DNA of 64,000 nt from Ricinus communis (GCF_019578655.1 NC_063263.1:9299001-9363000); one strand, 5' to 3'; positions 13,604 to 29,935 are shown, numbered from the stretch's first letter. Notes: generated by a model from the letters alone, not told the origin. Translations and numbers: made by a program.

Positions 13604-13982
13604 GGGAAAAAGTGCATTTTAGCCCTTAATGTTTAGGCCGAGAGAAAATTGGCTCCTAATTATTATTTTTTTGGAGCAAATAACAGAAAAATCATGTTTT
13701 TAAGTCATTTTAACACCTCATTAGGTGAAATATTAAACTCTCATTAACCACAAATGATGAAGGAATATGTGGTGGATGCAGCACTTTAGTGGGTTCCACT
13801 TCTAATCAAAAGTCAAAGAAATTGCCACATCATTTATAGTTAACGGAAGTTTATTTTTCTATCTAATGAAGTGCTAAAATGACACAAAAACATGGTTTTT
13901 CTTGTTATTTACTTCAAAAAATAGATTAGGAGCCAATCTACTCCTCGACCTAAAAGTTAAGGGCTACCATACACCTTTTACC
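13604..13982. mobile_element. 379-bp foldback MITE, probably Mutator-derived
   Basis: The two halves are reverse complements along almost their whole length. The left arm begins GGGAAAAAGTGCA and the right arm, read in reverse complement, begins GGTAAAAGGTGTA. Both then contain CCCTTAA, TTGGCTCCTAAT, a CATGTTTTT core and CATTTTA-CAC/CACTTCATTAG. The flanking 9 bp are TTCAGCAAT (13595-13603) and TTTAGCAAT (13983-13991), one mismatch, as expected for a 9-bp target duplication of Mutator-like elements. There is no coding capacity. Confidence 0.75.
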
Positions 13983-14080
13983 TTTAGCAATTAGGGATTC
14001 GAAAAACATGTACTTGTAGCACAGAAAAGTACTTCTGTGGAGAAAAATTCAATAACAACGGAGTAAGTAATTTGAACAGC

Positions 14081-14100
14081 TGATGCTAGCAATGACAACA
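14081..14100 (+). promoter_or_regulatory. ocs/as-1-like element upstream of the broken GSTU gene
   Basis: TGATGCTAGCAATGACAACA, 115 bp before the ATG. It shares a 20-bp pattern (TGATGC-AGCAATGAC) with elements before two other GST genes in this window and fits the two-half-site ocs/as-1 consensus bound by TGA-type bZIP factors. The first half-site has T where the consensus C lies. Confidence 0.55.
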
Positions 14101-14195
14101 TCAGAAAGCCTCAAAGTACTGAGGAATTCAATTACAATAAAAGATTATACACATTAAAAAAGAAAGTGTTATAGGCATCTGTTTGAGCAATAACA

Positions 14196-14990
14196 ATGGC
14201 CATTGCTACAGAGGAACTAATTCTATTAGATTGGCATCCTAGTCCATTCGAAGCAAGGTTTAGACTAGCCTTGGCCGAGAAAGGGTTAAAGTATGAGTCT
14301 ATAGAAGAAGATCTTCTGAAAAACAAAAGCCCTCTTATAAAAATGGATACTGTCAACAAGAAACTACCAGTTTTGATTCACAATGGCAGATCCATATATA
14401 TGCGAGTTAATGATTATAGTTCTATATATATATATTGATGAGGTCTGGAACCATAAACCTCCATTGCTGCCTTCTCATCCTTACCAACGAACTCATGCCA
14501 AGTTCTGTGTTGACTATATTTGACAATAGGGTCCGTTATAATTTTTGAACATGCATGAAAAGGGGCAACAAGAGGTTTTCTTTCTACCTATTTTTAACTC
14601 GGGCAATTTGTTTTCTTCTTTAATTTGTTTATTATGTTGCGTCTCCTCATCATAGAGGACGGATGCTGTGGCTATCTAGAAAGAATGAAGTGAAAGTAGC
14701 AATAAAGAAGGACTTAATTAAAATCTCTAAAACCTTGGAGGAAGAGCTTGGAGGGAAGCCATATTTCGGAGGTGAAAGCTCTGGTTATACAGATTGGTCA
14801 CTTATTCCTTTGTACAGCTTATTTTATACATTTGAGACCTTGGGAAACTTTAGCATGGCAGTTGAGTGCCCCAAGCTTGTGGCGTGACCTTCAGAGATGC
14901 TTGCAAAAGGAGAATATATCCAAATCTTTATGCGGCCACCAAAAGGTTTGTAAAGTTGCTGTAGAGATAAGTAAGAAAGTTGTGGTCTGA
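14196..14990 (+). pseudogene. Tau-class GST pseudogene
   Basis: Both exons of a tau GST are recognisable but broken. The N-terminal part reads well from ATG 14196: a GSH-site serine in WHPSPFEAR, then [12 protein letters not shown] and PVLIHNG. Near 14395-14435 the ESM/QYIDE segment is destroyed by small insertions around a (TA)n tract, shifting the frame into a stop. The following IDEVW and PLLPSHPYQRTHAKF sequence is still legible in another frame before a stop in what should be the DYIDKK end of exon 1. Exon 2 (from about 14656) shows KPYFGGESSGYTD and FYTFETLGNFSMAVECPKLV, then stops at 14885-14887 and continues in a shifted frame (DLQRCLQKENISKSLC) to 14990. Several independent lesions make this a real pseudogene rather than one sequencing error. 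Confidence 0.85.
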
Positions 14991-16752
<1,762 letters not shown>

Positions 16753-18414
16753 GCGCTATATATATACTTTTTATACTCTATTGCAGTATTTTTATTCTCT
16801 TTGGTATTAAACAGAATTGAAAATAATTTGCACCTTCCCACTTTTACGAAGAATAAATACCATTGTTTTTCGTAAATAATAATAATAAATAAATGTAATA
16901 ACTCATTATGTATGAATATTTCTATAATAAAATAAATAATTATTTTCTTTTGGATCATGCCATTACCATCACTTCAACTACTTCATTAGCTCATTGGATC
17001 CTACAGCATTCTTATTTGTTTTAGCTGATTATAATGGCTCAATGGTACCTATCCCGGCAGCCAAAAGAAGGGATGAAACCAAGATTTTCTAAGAATAGGG
17101 TTCTCATGTAATCATTAAGAAACCAACTAAGATGTGTTGGTTATCAATTATCAATATGATTGGAAGAAAATAGTGGTAATAACTTCCCACAGTTTACCGT
17201 CTGATTGACAATATTGGTTCTATCGGCATTACATTATTGTTGGGATGGCTCTTTCAGAATCCATCACGACCTACATATAGTAAGAAAATAATTGAAATAT
17301 TTTTCTGTTTGATGTTCTATAATATCAATGACAGTTTGATCTCTTTGCTTACTACGTAATTCATTTCTGCTTCAGAAATGAAAACAAACGAAATTTTGGT
17401 TAATTTTCAATGCGAGGCAAACTAAGGCTACAGTGCATGGAAACCTGGACAAGTTGGACATGTTCTTATATTTTAGTAAGTATAAGCACATAAGATACAT
17501 CATTGATTCTGATTTTAAGTGGAATTTGTCACTGGCAAAATTTGAACCTCACCTTATTATTTCAACAATTCTTATTTTATTGAAAATGTGCTATCCATAT
17601 TATTTAAGTTTCAATAAGTGTAAATGTAGATCTTTATTACTATTTTATATATATCAATCACACCGAAGAAAAAAATACATAAAGCTAAAATTTATTTCTG
17701 GCATATGGTTTAAAATATATAAGAATAGAAAAATAATTGGATGTGTTTAATTTTTGGTCTTAAATAGATATTTTAATTTGAATAAAATTTTAAACTGAAA
17801 CTTTTTTATTTTTATTTATAGTATAGATAATTATTGTAATATTCATTGTATGAATAGTATGAGAATGATAAATCAAATATTAATAAAATTAATGATTTAA
17901 TTAATTATTATGAAACAAATTTATTATATTTATTATTATCCCATAGTGTTAAGCCATTTACAGCCAAATAGTGTAATTTTTATTCTATTAGGGTTTCTCT
18001 TTCTCGTTCATCTCATCATAATATCATTTCTTTAATTAATTATTTTGAAAAACTCTCTATTACATCATCATGTATAGTTCAAAAATTGTAAAATGGTTAA
18101 AATATATGAATTAAAAGTCTGATTATCAAAAGGGTTTGGTATCAAAATTATCTTCCGACTTAAGACTTTAAATTTAAATCCAATAATGAAGCGATTAATT
18201 ATAATAAAGTTAGTGTTTTTTCTTTTAAAAAGAAAAAAAGAAAATAGTAACGGCATGGAAATTTAGCCTTTTCTTTTTTTGAAAGAAGTGACGTTTAGCC
18301 GACCATTGAAAGTATTGCATAATGCATTGACTAGGAAAATATAGAAGATATAAGAAAGAAAATTCAAAAACCATGGTCCATGGCGATTAATGTGGGGAGA
18401 CTAAGTTTGGACAC
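16753..18414. other. GST cluster spacer
   Basis: AT-rich, with no supportable gene. A lone TGACGT half-site lies at 18289-18294, about 265 bp before the next GST start. The frames at 17433-17750 and 18068-18256 are lysine/isoleucine-rich without family features. Confidence 0.45.
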
Positions 18415-18434
18415 TGATGCGAGCAATGACAACA
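18415..18434 (+). promoter_or_regulatory. ocs/as-1-like element upstream of GSTU at 18554
   Basis: TGATGCGAGCAATGACAACA, 139 bp before the ATG. It is nearly identical to the elements at 14081 and 21288. Elements of this class in tau GST promoters respond to salicylate, auxin and electrophiles through TGA bZIP factors; whether this one is active is inference. Confidence 0.55.
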
Positions 18435-18547
18435 TTGTAGAAGATCCTAGAATTCGACAACAACCTGAGATTTTCATATAAAAACTTGCTCCAAGTAGAG
18501 AAATATTAATTAAGCACAAAAGATAACTAGTCTGTTTTGAGTTATAA

Positions 18548-19335
<788 letters not shown>

Positions 19336-20640
19336 TTGCTTTCAAGCAATCAACGGTTAATTTTCATGTAATATCGTGACTCATAATAAACACGTATTCG
19401 ATTTAATAAATAAGTTGGTCTTGTTTCGTGCTTACGCTACTTTTGTTAAAGGCTCATAAATAAATATAGTTTTTGTTATATATAGTGAAATTACATCAAA
19501 TGCTTTCCCGATTTGTCGAATGCTCCTAATACTCATTGTTTTGTAGTGAATTATACTAATTAAGGTATAATTATTTTTGGTCATTGGATGCAAAAAATGA
19601 AATTATTTGTGAATTGATATGAGTTGCTACCTTATTTGTTGGATTTGGACCCATCTTCTTTTGTAATGAATAACTTAATCTAATCCAAGTATTCAATTAG
19701 ATGAATGATTATATATAATTACTAAGTATTTCATTGAGAAGTTACGAATAATTAATATTTTTTTTAAACAATTACAATTGAAAAGAGGGAGAGGTGGGTC
19801 TCCAAATCCGCTCCAAAACGTGAGAACTACTAGCTACTAGGCTACGTGCCTGGGTTATGAGTATTATATTCTTTACAAATACTTAAATTGTAGAGAAATC
19901 AATGTGTTTTTAACTAATGAACCTTTCCAAACAAAGAAAACTCCTCCCTTTTCCTTACATTAAGAAGAAAGAACGTAAATAAAATATAGAAAGTGATGAA
20001 TCTCTCTTTGATTTCTCCTTAGGAGAAAGGAGGGTAAGATGACGAAAATGAATAATTTTCAGGCGTGATTTTATTTATGGAATATGATCAATTTAAAAAT
20101 TTAATCATGTACTTCCGCGCTTTAGATTTTAAACTATATATAATGCTATTTTTTGGTTGAAATTCGTTAAAAAATTCATTTCATTTGATAAAAAGTAAAA
20201 TAGAAAAGTTGAAAGAAATATTTTGATGTTATAGAATATATTGTCAAATTAATGTAAATTTTTTTAAAAAAATTTACCTATTTTAGTAGAATTTAGTTTA
20301 GTTATAACTAAATTCACATAAATTTTACTTCACTTAAATTTATATTAATTTTAAATTTATAAATAAATTCTATAAATTTTTTAAATTTTAATATAAAATA
20401 AAATTAGCTTCTTCACCTTAAAATAATAGTCTGTGCACAATGAACTCATTCTTGAAAGCCACCGTTCAAATTATTATTACTCTTCTTTTTTTGATTTAAC
20501 GAGCAAAGGGAGCTCATGCTCAATCAATGATTATGCATATGGAGCCTCTTAGTCTTAGCTATCAAATAAATTATTGCTTTGTCTGACAAATTTCACATTT
20601 TATTTTTTAAAAATTTTGTACGTAGTCTAGATGTATATTT
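19336..20640. other. GST cluster spacer with a degenerate MITE-like stretch
   Basis: AT-rich and non-coding. From about 20153 it resembles the left part of a small element also present near 25099 and 45682 (TTTGGTTGAAATT, an internal GAAATATTTT, then a run toward TTTAGTTATAACTAAATT). The right terminus is not recognisable here, so the copy is decayed or truncated. Confidence 0.4.
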
Positions 20641-20667
20641 TCATTTATATACTAAATTGATAAATAA

Positions 20668-20985
20668 TTGACACATATTCATTAGCTTTAAATGATGAAG
20701 TATGCATCAATTATCTAATACTAAAATGTAAAATACTTATGGATGCTTGACACATATTCATTAGCTTTAAATGATGAAGTATGCATCAATTATCTGATAC
20801 CAAAATGTAAAATATTTATAGATGATTGACACATATTCATTAGTTTTAAACAATGAAGTATATATCAATAATCTAATACCAAAATGTAAAACACTTAATA
20901 GATGATTGACACATATTTATTAGTTTTAAATGATAAAATATGTATCAATCATCCAATACCAAAGTATAAAACACTCTTATGTGTT
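20668..20985 (+). repeat. Four tandem copies of a 79-80 bp repeat
   Basis: Units start at 20668, 20747, 20826 and 20906 with TTGACACATATT and each continue with ATTAG-TTTAAA-GATGAAGTATG-ATCAAT and a run ending in AAAATGTAAAA. Periods are 79, 79 and 80. The first two units are the most alike; the last two have diverged further. A single related unit lies at about 39500-39570 in otherwise similar flanking sequence. Confidence 0.85.
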
Positions 20986-21153
20986 ACTCTCTTATTAATT
21001 ATGGTATATACACCATTGTAAGTAAAAATATCCCTTATTTTTTCTCTGGAAGAACGAAAAAAAAAAAGAAGGAAAGAAGAAGAGTTGTTGGAATTACAGT
21101 CACTCATCCGATTATCACTAGCTCCCTGAAGTTGTGATCCGTCTCGGTAGACG

Positions 21154-21227
21154 GATTTCACATTATCGCTTTGGACAGAGATTAATTTGATGCAAGCAAT
21201 GATGAATTTGACACATAATGTGAAATC
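21154..21227. promoter_or_regulatory. 13-bp inverted repeat flanking an ocs-like element
   Basis: GATTTCACATTAT at 21154-21166 and its perfect reverse complement at 21215-21227 enclose a 48-bp loop that contains TGATGCAAGCAATGATGAAT (21188-21207). It lies 190-260 bp before the GST at 21417. Confidence 0.55.
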
Positions 21228-21287
21228 TGTCCCATGGACTGATAATGCAGAGAAGCATGGGCACCAAAGGATCAATCAAGAGCACTC

Positions 21288-22476
<1,189 letters not shown>

Positions 22477-23540
22477 ACAAGTATATGAATATGGCTTCAT
22501 ATTTGCAACAAAAGCTTGATTTATTTTCTGAGCTTTGCATCTTTGTTTATTTTGACATTTCACCCGATGGTTCCTAGCAAAAAAAAAAAAAAAAAAAAAA
22601 GAAAATTAAGTCAAAGTTTTTTGGAATAATTTTCAGTTTGGTCGGTGATTTTATTATGCTAATTCAATTTAGATATTTTCTAAATTTATAGATATTTTAA
22701 TTTTAATTTTTACATATTTAGTATAAATTAACTCTGTTTTAAATTAAAATAATAAATAATTTTTACTACGGTTATTTCAATTTCAACTATTTTTATCTCT
22801 ACCATTCTTATTGTCGGAAATGTTAAAACAGGTTGGTAGATTGTGTTTGTGCCGTATCAACTTTCTTAGATGACATTATTAGAGTCAACACAGATACAAC
22901 CCATTTATTAATCATATCAACATATTTTAACCATAGCACGACATGTGTAACACATTTATTTAATTGGTTGTATAGTAACACATGTAACACGATACATATA
23001 ATATATAAACTTAAATAGTAAGTAAATTAATTAATTGTATATAGTGACACATATTATACGACATGCCATATATAACACATTTACTTAAATAGTAACTAAA
23101 TGGATTATAACAGCGTGTCATATAATGGATTGACACGCTTTAAGCCGTGCCATTAATTATTAATCTGTTTCTGACACGAGCACGCTAAGGTTGGATCATA
23201 ATACATTAATTTTACGTATTAAGCGAATTGAGTTGGTATATCATAATCCATTTTGAAACTCCTATTTATTGCCATTACCACCATCATAGCCATCTTCTTC
23301 ATTATTATTATTAGAAAAGAAAGGAAAAGATAATAAGAATATTGATAAAAGACTAATTGATAGAGATAACAAATTCAATAACCAAATTAGATCTTATTTC
23401 AATTTTTTTTTTAAAGATTGAAGATAAATAAAGGATATAATATCATTGTTGTTCTTACCATTGGCTGTTACAAATATGAAATCTGGTATTTAATCTTCCT
23501 AATGATTTTAGGAGCAAAATTATTTTTTTTGTTCATATAT
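22477..23540. other. Spacer after the GST cluster
   Basis: AT-rich with a 20-nt poly-A run at about 22579-22600. The part at 23080-23180 contains TGACACG-type motifs (GTGTCAT, GACACG) like those seen in dispersed plant repeats, but no element boundaries can be drawn. Confidence 0.4.
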
Positions 23541-23680
23541 TTGGCACTTAGTTATTTCAACAACTTGTCCTACACATTTGAGACTTTTAGGAAAGTTTAG
23601 TAGAAAAGTAGTGCACTAGCTTGTGGGATGGGGTAAGAGATGCCCCCAAAAAGGAGACTAAATGTCCAAGTCTATATATA
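23541..23680 (+). pseudogene. Relic of tau GST exon 2
   Basis: A 140-bp stretch aligns with the 3' half of GST exon 2: TACACATTTGAGAC (encoding YTFET), GGAAAGTTTAG (for GNFS), CTTGTGGGATGGGGTAAGAGATG (for LVEWGKRC) and AAGGAGACT followed by the serine-rich KETVSKS part. Stops and gaps break it, and no exon 1 or upstream half was found. It marks the decayed end of the tandem GST cluster. Confidence 0.75.
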
Positions 23681-26125
23681 GCAGAAGACCCTTTTGCCAG
23701 AAAAGAATCCAGCTGGAGATTAAGATAACAGCTTAATAGAAGCAGAATTTTACTCATATTTATCTTTTGTACTCCAACAGATTACAGATGTATAAGAATT
23801 TGTTTCTAACAAATGGAGCTCCCTGGTGGTATCAAAATGAACTCAGGACTTACAAAAGAAGTCCAAATTGTGACACAACCATCCGCCAACTATGAGCAGA
23901 ATCCTTGGACTGCTTTCCGAGTTGTTCAAAGGCTAATTAAATATAGATTTCGGTGGTGGGTGTGGGGTCAAAAAGCCACTTTTAAACAATTGCAAAAGAA
24001 ACAACCTATACTGAAAAAAGAAAAAAAAAAAAAGAAGCACTTCTTGCTATGTATAAGCACTTGCAATTTGCAAAAGCCCTTCCATTCCTTCTCTCTTTCT
24101 CAATGAGGAATGTACAGCAGGATTTTAGCTTTATGCCAGCCCAGTTTCAACTTTATGCCAAGCAAGCATGTTCCCCTGTTTTACAAACTACACATTCTGA
24201 TGGGAAAATAGCAAATCAAGACAGATCATCAAGCTGACAGAAAGAAATGAATCGCCAATATTAGATTTGCCTTGCTATTTTTTTAGATAAGTACGAAAAC
24301 AATTACCATACAACTTTTAATATATATATATATATATATATTTTAAAATAAAAAGAAATATGTAATTATAAATCATGGTAAAAAAATAAACTTTACAGTT
24401 ATTTCAATTTGTAAAAATTTAACCATAATTACTCTGATTAGCTATCATTATTATATTGTCCGTATTTAATAACACCGGTTTAGAGTTTAACAACTCATAA
24501 TTTTATTGTTTAACCATCAAATCACGGTTCAAGAAGTCACTAATTTAGTGAGATTAATTTGAAAATCAATTAACAGACTTAGAAGTTGTCGCAATATGAT
24601 AATAATTGTTGATCGAAATGACTATAACTAAATCTATACGAATCAAAATTTTTTAACTATGAAATATATTTATTTATCACAATTTATAACCACATGTTTC
24701 ATAAAGAATAATATTAAAAGTTATAGCCAATAAAAGCACATGAATTTTTTTTACTTATCCTTTTATATAGATAAAAAGAAAATTTGAAATTTTAGTTAAC
24801 TTGAGACGTGGATATGTCGCTAAATTTGACTTTAACTTGAGACATGGACATCTAGGTTAAGTTTACGCATGCGATTTGCCTTGCTGCTCAAGTACGTGCA
24901 AAAAGCTTACACTAAAAAGGAAAGTATAAAACATGCACAAATTCTTTCTCCATTTTGGTCTTGAAAGGTCACTGGACTGCCTCTAGTGGTTTCTTGCCCA
25001 TCCCACTTTGTGGATTTCTTTTCTTCTTTTAACTTTTATAAAATTTATGGAAATTTTAATTTTAATTTTATTTTACGAAATAAATGTTAATATTGTATTT
25101 GGTTGAAATTTATAATAAAATAAATAATAAAATTAAAGAAATATTTTAGTATTATATAATGTATTGATTTATTAATATAGAATTTATTAAAAAAATTTAT
25201 TTATTTTGTTGGAATTAAAATTAGTTATAATTAATTATATATAAATATAATTATATAGAATATTGAATTAGTTTAAAAGCATATAAATTTAAAATTTAAA
25301 ATAAATTTATAATGTTTAACAAATGATACAATAACATGTCATCACAAAATAAATAAGTTAAAAAGAGTTGGTAATTCAATTGTGTCATATCACTAATTAA
25401 TAATTCTTTGAAAAAAGAGATGATTTTCCATTCTTTAACGACAAAATAGATAAAAGAAAAAATTTGAATCCTCGTCAGCTTTATCCTTCTATCAAATAAT
25501 TTAACAAACGTGAATAACTATTGTATTGAAAGTGTTGGGAGGTTCTACCAAATAAAAAAATAAAATGTTGTGAGGCCATTAATAAAGTCCCTTTTCGAAT
25601 TCAAACACGTAAACATACGATGAAAACAAATCCCCACCTCAATTAATGGTTAAGATGCACGATGATAATAAAATCTCAAATATATAAATATTAAGGTTTT
25701 ATATTAATAATTATAGTTGCCATAAAAATTTAAAAAGTTTGACTTTGATGTTAGTTATTTAGGAAAATAAAATATCATCAATCCCTACGCCTTTGTCTAT
25801 TCCCCTTGGCCGTATTCTCTCCGTTACCACCCGCCTTAAAAAATGCACACTTTTAACTACCACTATAGTAACTACTATATATATACACACACTGTAATAT
25901 ATTCCCCCGAAAAACGACGCCACGCACCTCCAACGACACCCTTTCTTTTTCTCTCCCTCGGAAAGCAAAAAATAAAAATCACAACTTGTGAAGCAATCCG
26001 TCTTCTTCTTTCTCTGTACAAATCTCTGTTCTTTTTCAAAGACTCGATTTTTTTGCAAAAACCCGAAACCTTAAATTCGCAATCTTGAATCACAATTGAT
26101 TAACAGAAACGGCATAAAGAAAAAG
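23681..26125. other. Intergenic region before the DUF630/DUF632 gene
   Basis: AT-rich. A 97-codon frame at 23813-24106 has ordinary composition at its start (NPWTAFRVVQRLIKYRF) but ends in a lysine run and matches no family I know. A (TA)n tract lies at 24322-24343. Around 25099-25322 there is a partial copy of the TTTGGTTGAAATTTAT element. The last 280 bp are richer in C and T, with TATATATATAC near 25878, and probably form the promoter and leader of the next gene. Confidence 0.45.
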
Positions 26126-29100
26126 ATGGGTTGTACCCAATCAAAGATCGAGAACGAAGAAGCAGTTTCGAGATGCAAAGAGCGCAAACAATTCATGAAA
26201 GAAGCTGTGTCTGCCCGGAATGCTTTTGCCGCCGCACACTCCGCCTACTCTATTTCCTTGAAGAACACCGGCGCTGCCCTCAGTGACTACACACAAGGTG
26301 AAATCGCTCACCGCCCTTCTTCTCCCTCCTCTGCCGCTGCCGCCGCCTCCGTCGCAGCTGCAACTTCTTCTTCCGTCGCGCCACTCCCTCCCCCGCCACC
26401 CCCTCTTCCGACCTTTCAGACTACGCCGCCGTTGCAGCGTGCGGCGAGCATGCCGGAGATGAAGATCCAGAAGCCGCCAGAGGCGAAGTCGGTGGGTCCT
26501 ACTATATTGGAGGAGGAAGAACTAGAGTTTGAAGCTCAAGATAATGAGAAATTGACGAGAAAGAGAAGTAGTAGTAATAGAGGGGCAACTGGGGTGGTCC
26601 CACAACCGCCACAACCACAGCCACAACAGCATCAGTGGAAGGAGGAGGTTATGAGGGCCCCAATGAATCAAGGATCATATTGGGGTGATTACATTTTTGC
26701 CCCTGCTGAGAGCATGCCGGGACCCAGTCTGGCTGAGCCGCCAGCTATGGTGGAGGAGGAGGAGATGGTGGAGAAGGTGAGCAAAGTGGCACATATGGAG
26801 GTGGAGCCAACGCCTTCTTTGGTGGTAGAGGAGAAGGTGGAGAAGGAGAAGGCTGTGGAGGTGCCAGTGCATGTTCCAATGCAAGGAGTGGAGAAGAAGG
26901 TAGCAAGGAAAGTCGGTGGAGGTGGAGAAGTGGGGAGGAGGCCAGGAAAGCCAGTGAATTTGATACAGATATTTGCTGATCTTGATGATCATTTCTTGAA
27001 AGCTTCTGAAAGTGCTCATGAAGTTTCTAAGATGTTGGAGGCTACTCGGTTGCATTATCACTCTAATTTTGCTGATAATCGCGGTAATTGATTCTTTCTT
27101 TTTTTTTTTTTTGGTTAATGTGCCTCAATTTGATAAACATTTTAAGTTTTTGATGCTGCATTTGTCTAGCCAGGCTCTGGATTTTTGGCATTGACACTGC
27201 CTGCTACCTCTATTGCAGGACATATTGATCACTCTAAAAGAGTGATGCGTGTTATTACATGGAACCGGTCATTTAAAGGACTGCCTGATGTTGGTGATGG
27301 TAAGGATAATTTTGAAGAAGAGGAGCATTTAACTCATGCTACGGTGTTGGATAAGATGCTAGCTTGGGAAAAGAAGCTTTATGACGAAGTGAAGGTGTGT
27401 TTCCTTATTTGCTTTGGCTCATCCATCAACTCTTAATTCTCTGTGTACTTTTTGAACTTGCTAGAACATCTTTATTTCCAGTGCTTATTCTCACATTCAC
27501 AATTTTCACAGAAGTTATTTTATCTAGTTTTGACTGTTTAAGTTCTTGAATTCTTCATTTACACATAATGTTATTTTTATATAGTTGTTTTTGGTAGCAC
27601 AAGCTCATTGGAAAAGAGTTTTATTCTCCACTATTTGCCGCACTTCATGATTGTAATGTCTGCAAACTTAGAAGTTTTATTTTACTTTTTGAGCCCAGTC
27701 GCAAACTGAAATTGGAAAATCTACTATCATTTGTATTACATCTCAACTAATTATCCCTACAAAAATCTTTCTTTCCATGCAAGACAACAAGTAGTTAATT
27801 TATCTCAAAATGGCGGTGGAAGATTTCTGACTAGTTCCTTCTATCAGTACGGAGAACTTTGAGTTTATTTGCATTTTAGCTGGTGCATAATAATTAGTAA
27901 ATTTTCCTTTTCATCTCCACTAAAACAACATTCATGATAGTTATATCCCATAGTTTGCTAATAGATCTCCCATTCCAATAGTTCCTTTCACGATATATAG
28001 TTTAGATAAAACATAGCTATAGGTAAGATCAAATTATACCCAAGATCTAATATCATTTCACATGAAATTAAATCGAAGCAAGCTCATAAATGTAATGTAA
28101 GTAATGGAAAGACAACCTTGTTCAATTTTCATTTCCTAGGCGAGCTAAAATGCCCTTTTACTAGAAATTACAGTATTTCCTGCTCTGTACGAACTCCTTT
28201 ATTCCCCCTTTTTTGTGAATCACAAAGCTAATGTAATGCTTTTACTGTATGATTTATAATGATTCTTATATGGGACTTGGCTGGTGGTGGTTAGGCAGGT
28301 GAAATTATGAAATTTGAATACCAAAAGAAGGTTGCTTTGCTGAATAGGCAGAAGAAAAGGGGTAGTAACTCTGAATCATTGGAGAAATTAAAAGCAGCTG
28401 TAAGCCATCTGCATACAAGATACATTGTAGACATGCAATCGATGGATTCAACAGTTGCAGAGATAAACCATTTGCGTGATGAACAATTATATCCAAAACT
28501 TGTTCAGCTTGTTGATGGGTAAGTTGCTTTTGAAAGAAAATGGATAGTTTAACTTTCTTGATAAATGTAGACATAATATGATATCCATGTTTATCCAAAT
28601 TGAAGAGAGAACAAGCTAGTGTTCAAATAATTTTAGGAACCTGGATGGTTAAGTGGCCATTTGTCAACTCAAGTTCACTGCTCAAAATCTATTTTTCACT
28701 TGTGCCCAATTTTAGACTTCTGCAGTTTTTCAAATGACATTCCAACCTGTTTGATTCCTTTTCTTGTTCATCCAATCAAGTCATCTCAATTTGGCCTCAT
28801 ATTTTTATCATCCAATTGATGCATTTGTTCCTTAATTCTGACCATTTTGTATGCTGTAATTCGTGTCATTAAGTGTGCTGTGTGAAGCCCTAACCATATA
28901 GCAACTTATATGGTTGTCCAGTTTTTCTTTCATTTGATTGGCATGCTTATTCTAAACTTTTGATGTATTGACAGTATTTGTGTCAATATATATGCTTTCA
29001 TTTCTAAATTTCCAATATAATGGTGACATACATTCTTTAGTAGACAGTTTATGACTCAGTCCTTGGCTTGAATAATGGAAAATGTATGCTGTGCTCTCCT

Positions 29101-29935
29101 TGCAGCAACCATATTTTGTTAAACAAAAATAACTGTTGTGAATTTCAGGATGGCTACGATGTGGGAAACCATGCAATATCACCATGATAACCAGTCAAAG
29201 ATTGTATATGCCCTGAGATCTTTGGACATTTCTCAGTCCCTCAAGGAAACCAGTGAATATCATTATGATCGTACTTGTCAGCTGTGTGGTGTTGTGCGAG
29301 ATTGGCATGCACAGTTTTGTAGACTTATAGACTATCAGAAAGATTACATAAAGGCACTCAACAATTGGATAAAGCTAAATCTCATTCCTATAGAGAGCAA
29401 TTTGAAAGAGAAGGTTTCTTCTCCACCAAGGATCCAGAATCCCCCAATTCATGTGCTTCTCATAGCTTGGCATGATCACTTGGACAAACTCCCAGATGAG
29501 ATTGCAAGAAGTGCAATAAGCAACTTTGCTGCTGTTGTCCAGACCATTGTACATCATCAAGAAGAAGAGGTAAAGATGAGGGAGAAGTGTGAGGCTACAC
29601 GAAAGGAGCTTAGCCGTAGGATTAGGCAACTTGATGACTGGAAAAATAAGCATAATGTAAGGGATGATGAACTGGATCCAGAGGCGGAAGAAGAAAACCC
29701 TCACAGGAATGCTATGATGGAGAGGCAGGGTGTCGTGGATTTATTGAAGAAGCAGTTAGAAGAGGAAGAGGAAGCATGCCAAAAGCTTTCCCTGCAGGTG
29801 AGGGAGAAGTCTTTGGCGAGTCTCAAAACACGCTTGCCAGAGCTCTTTAGGGCAATGTCTGATATTGCTCTAGCTTGTGCAGACATGTACAGTAATTTGA
29901 GGTCCATAGCACACCACAACTCATCACGAGATTAA
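26126..29935 (+). CDS. DUF630/DUF632 protein, NRG2-like
   Basis: Four exons, 26126-27083, 27219-27394, 28295-28518 and 29149-29935, give 714 aa. The start MGCTQSK at 26126 is chosen over an upstream in-frame ATG because plant DUF630 proteins begin MGC, giving an N-myristoylation glycine with an adjacent palmitoylatable cysteine. Residues 1-60 are DUF630 (CKERKQFMKEAVSARNAFAA, YSISLKNTGAALSDY). Residues 60-270 are low complexity with Ala, Pro and Glu/Val runs. From about 290 the DUF632 domain begins (QIFADLDDHFLKASESAHEV) and fills most of the rest, with basic KVALLNRQKKRG, HDNQSKIVYALRSLD and coiled-coil-like LKKQLEEEEEACQKL. Arabidopsis NRG2, a nitrate-signalling regulator, belongs to this family; orthology of this member is not shown. 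Exon 3 uses the AG at 28293-28294, not the AG six bases later, because homologues have KAGEIMK. Confidence 0.9.

Noticed and set aside
20668..20985. CRISPR-like array
   Set aside because: Head-to-tail repeats without unique spacers in a plant nuclear context; it is a minisatellite.
23813..24106. 97-codon frame downstream of the GST cluster
   Set aside because: No recognisable family, ends in a poly-lysine run from a poly-A tract, no splice or promoter support.
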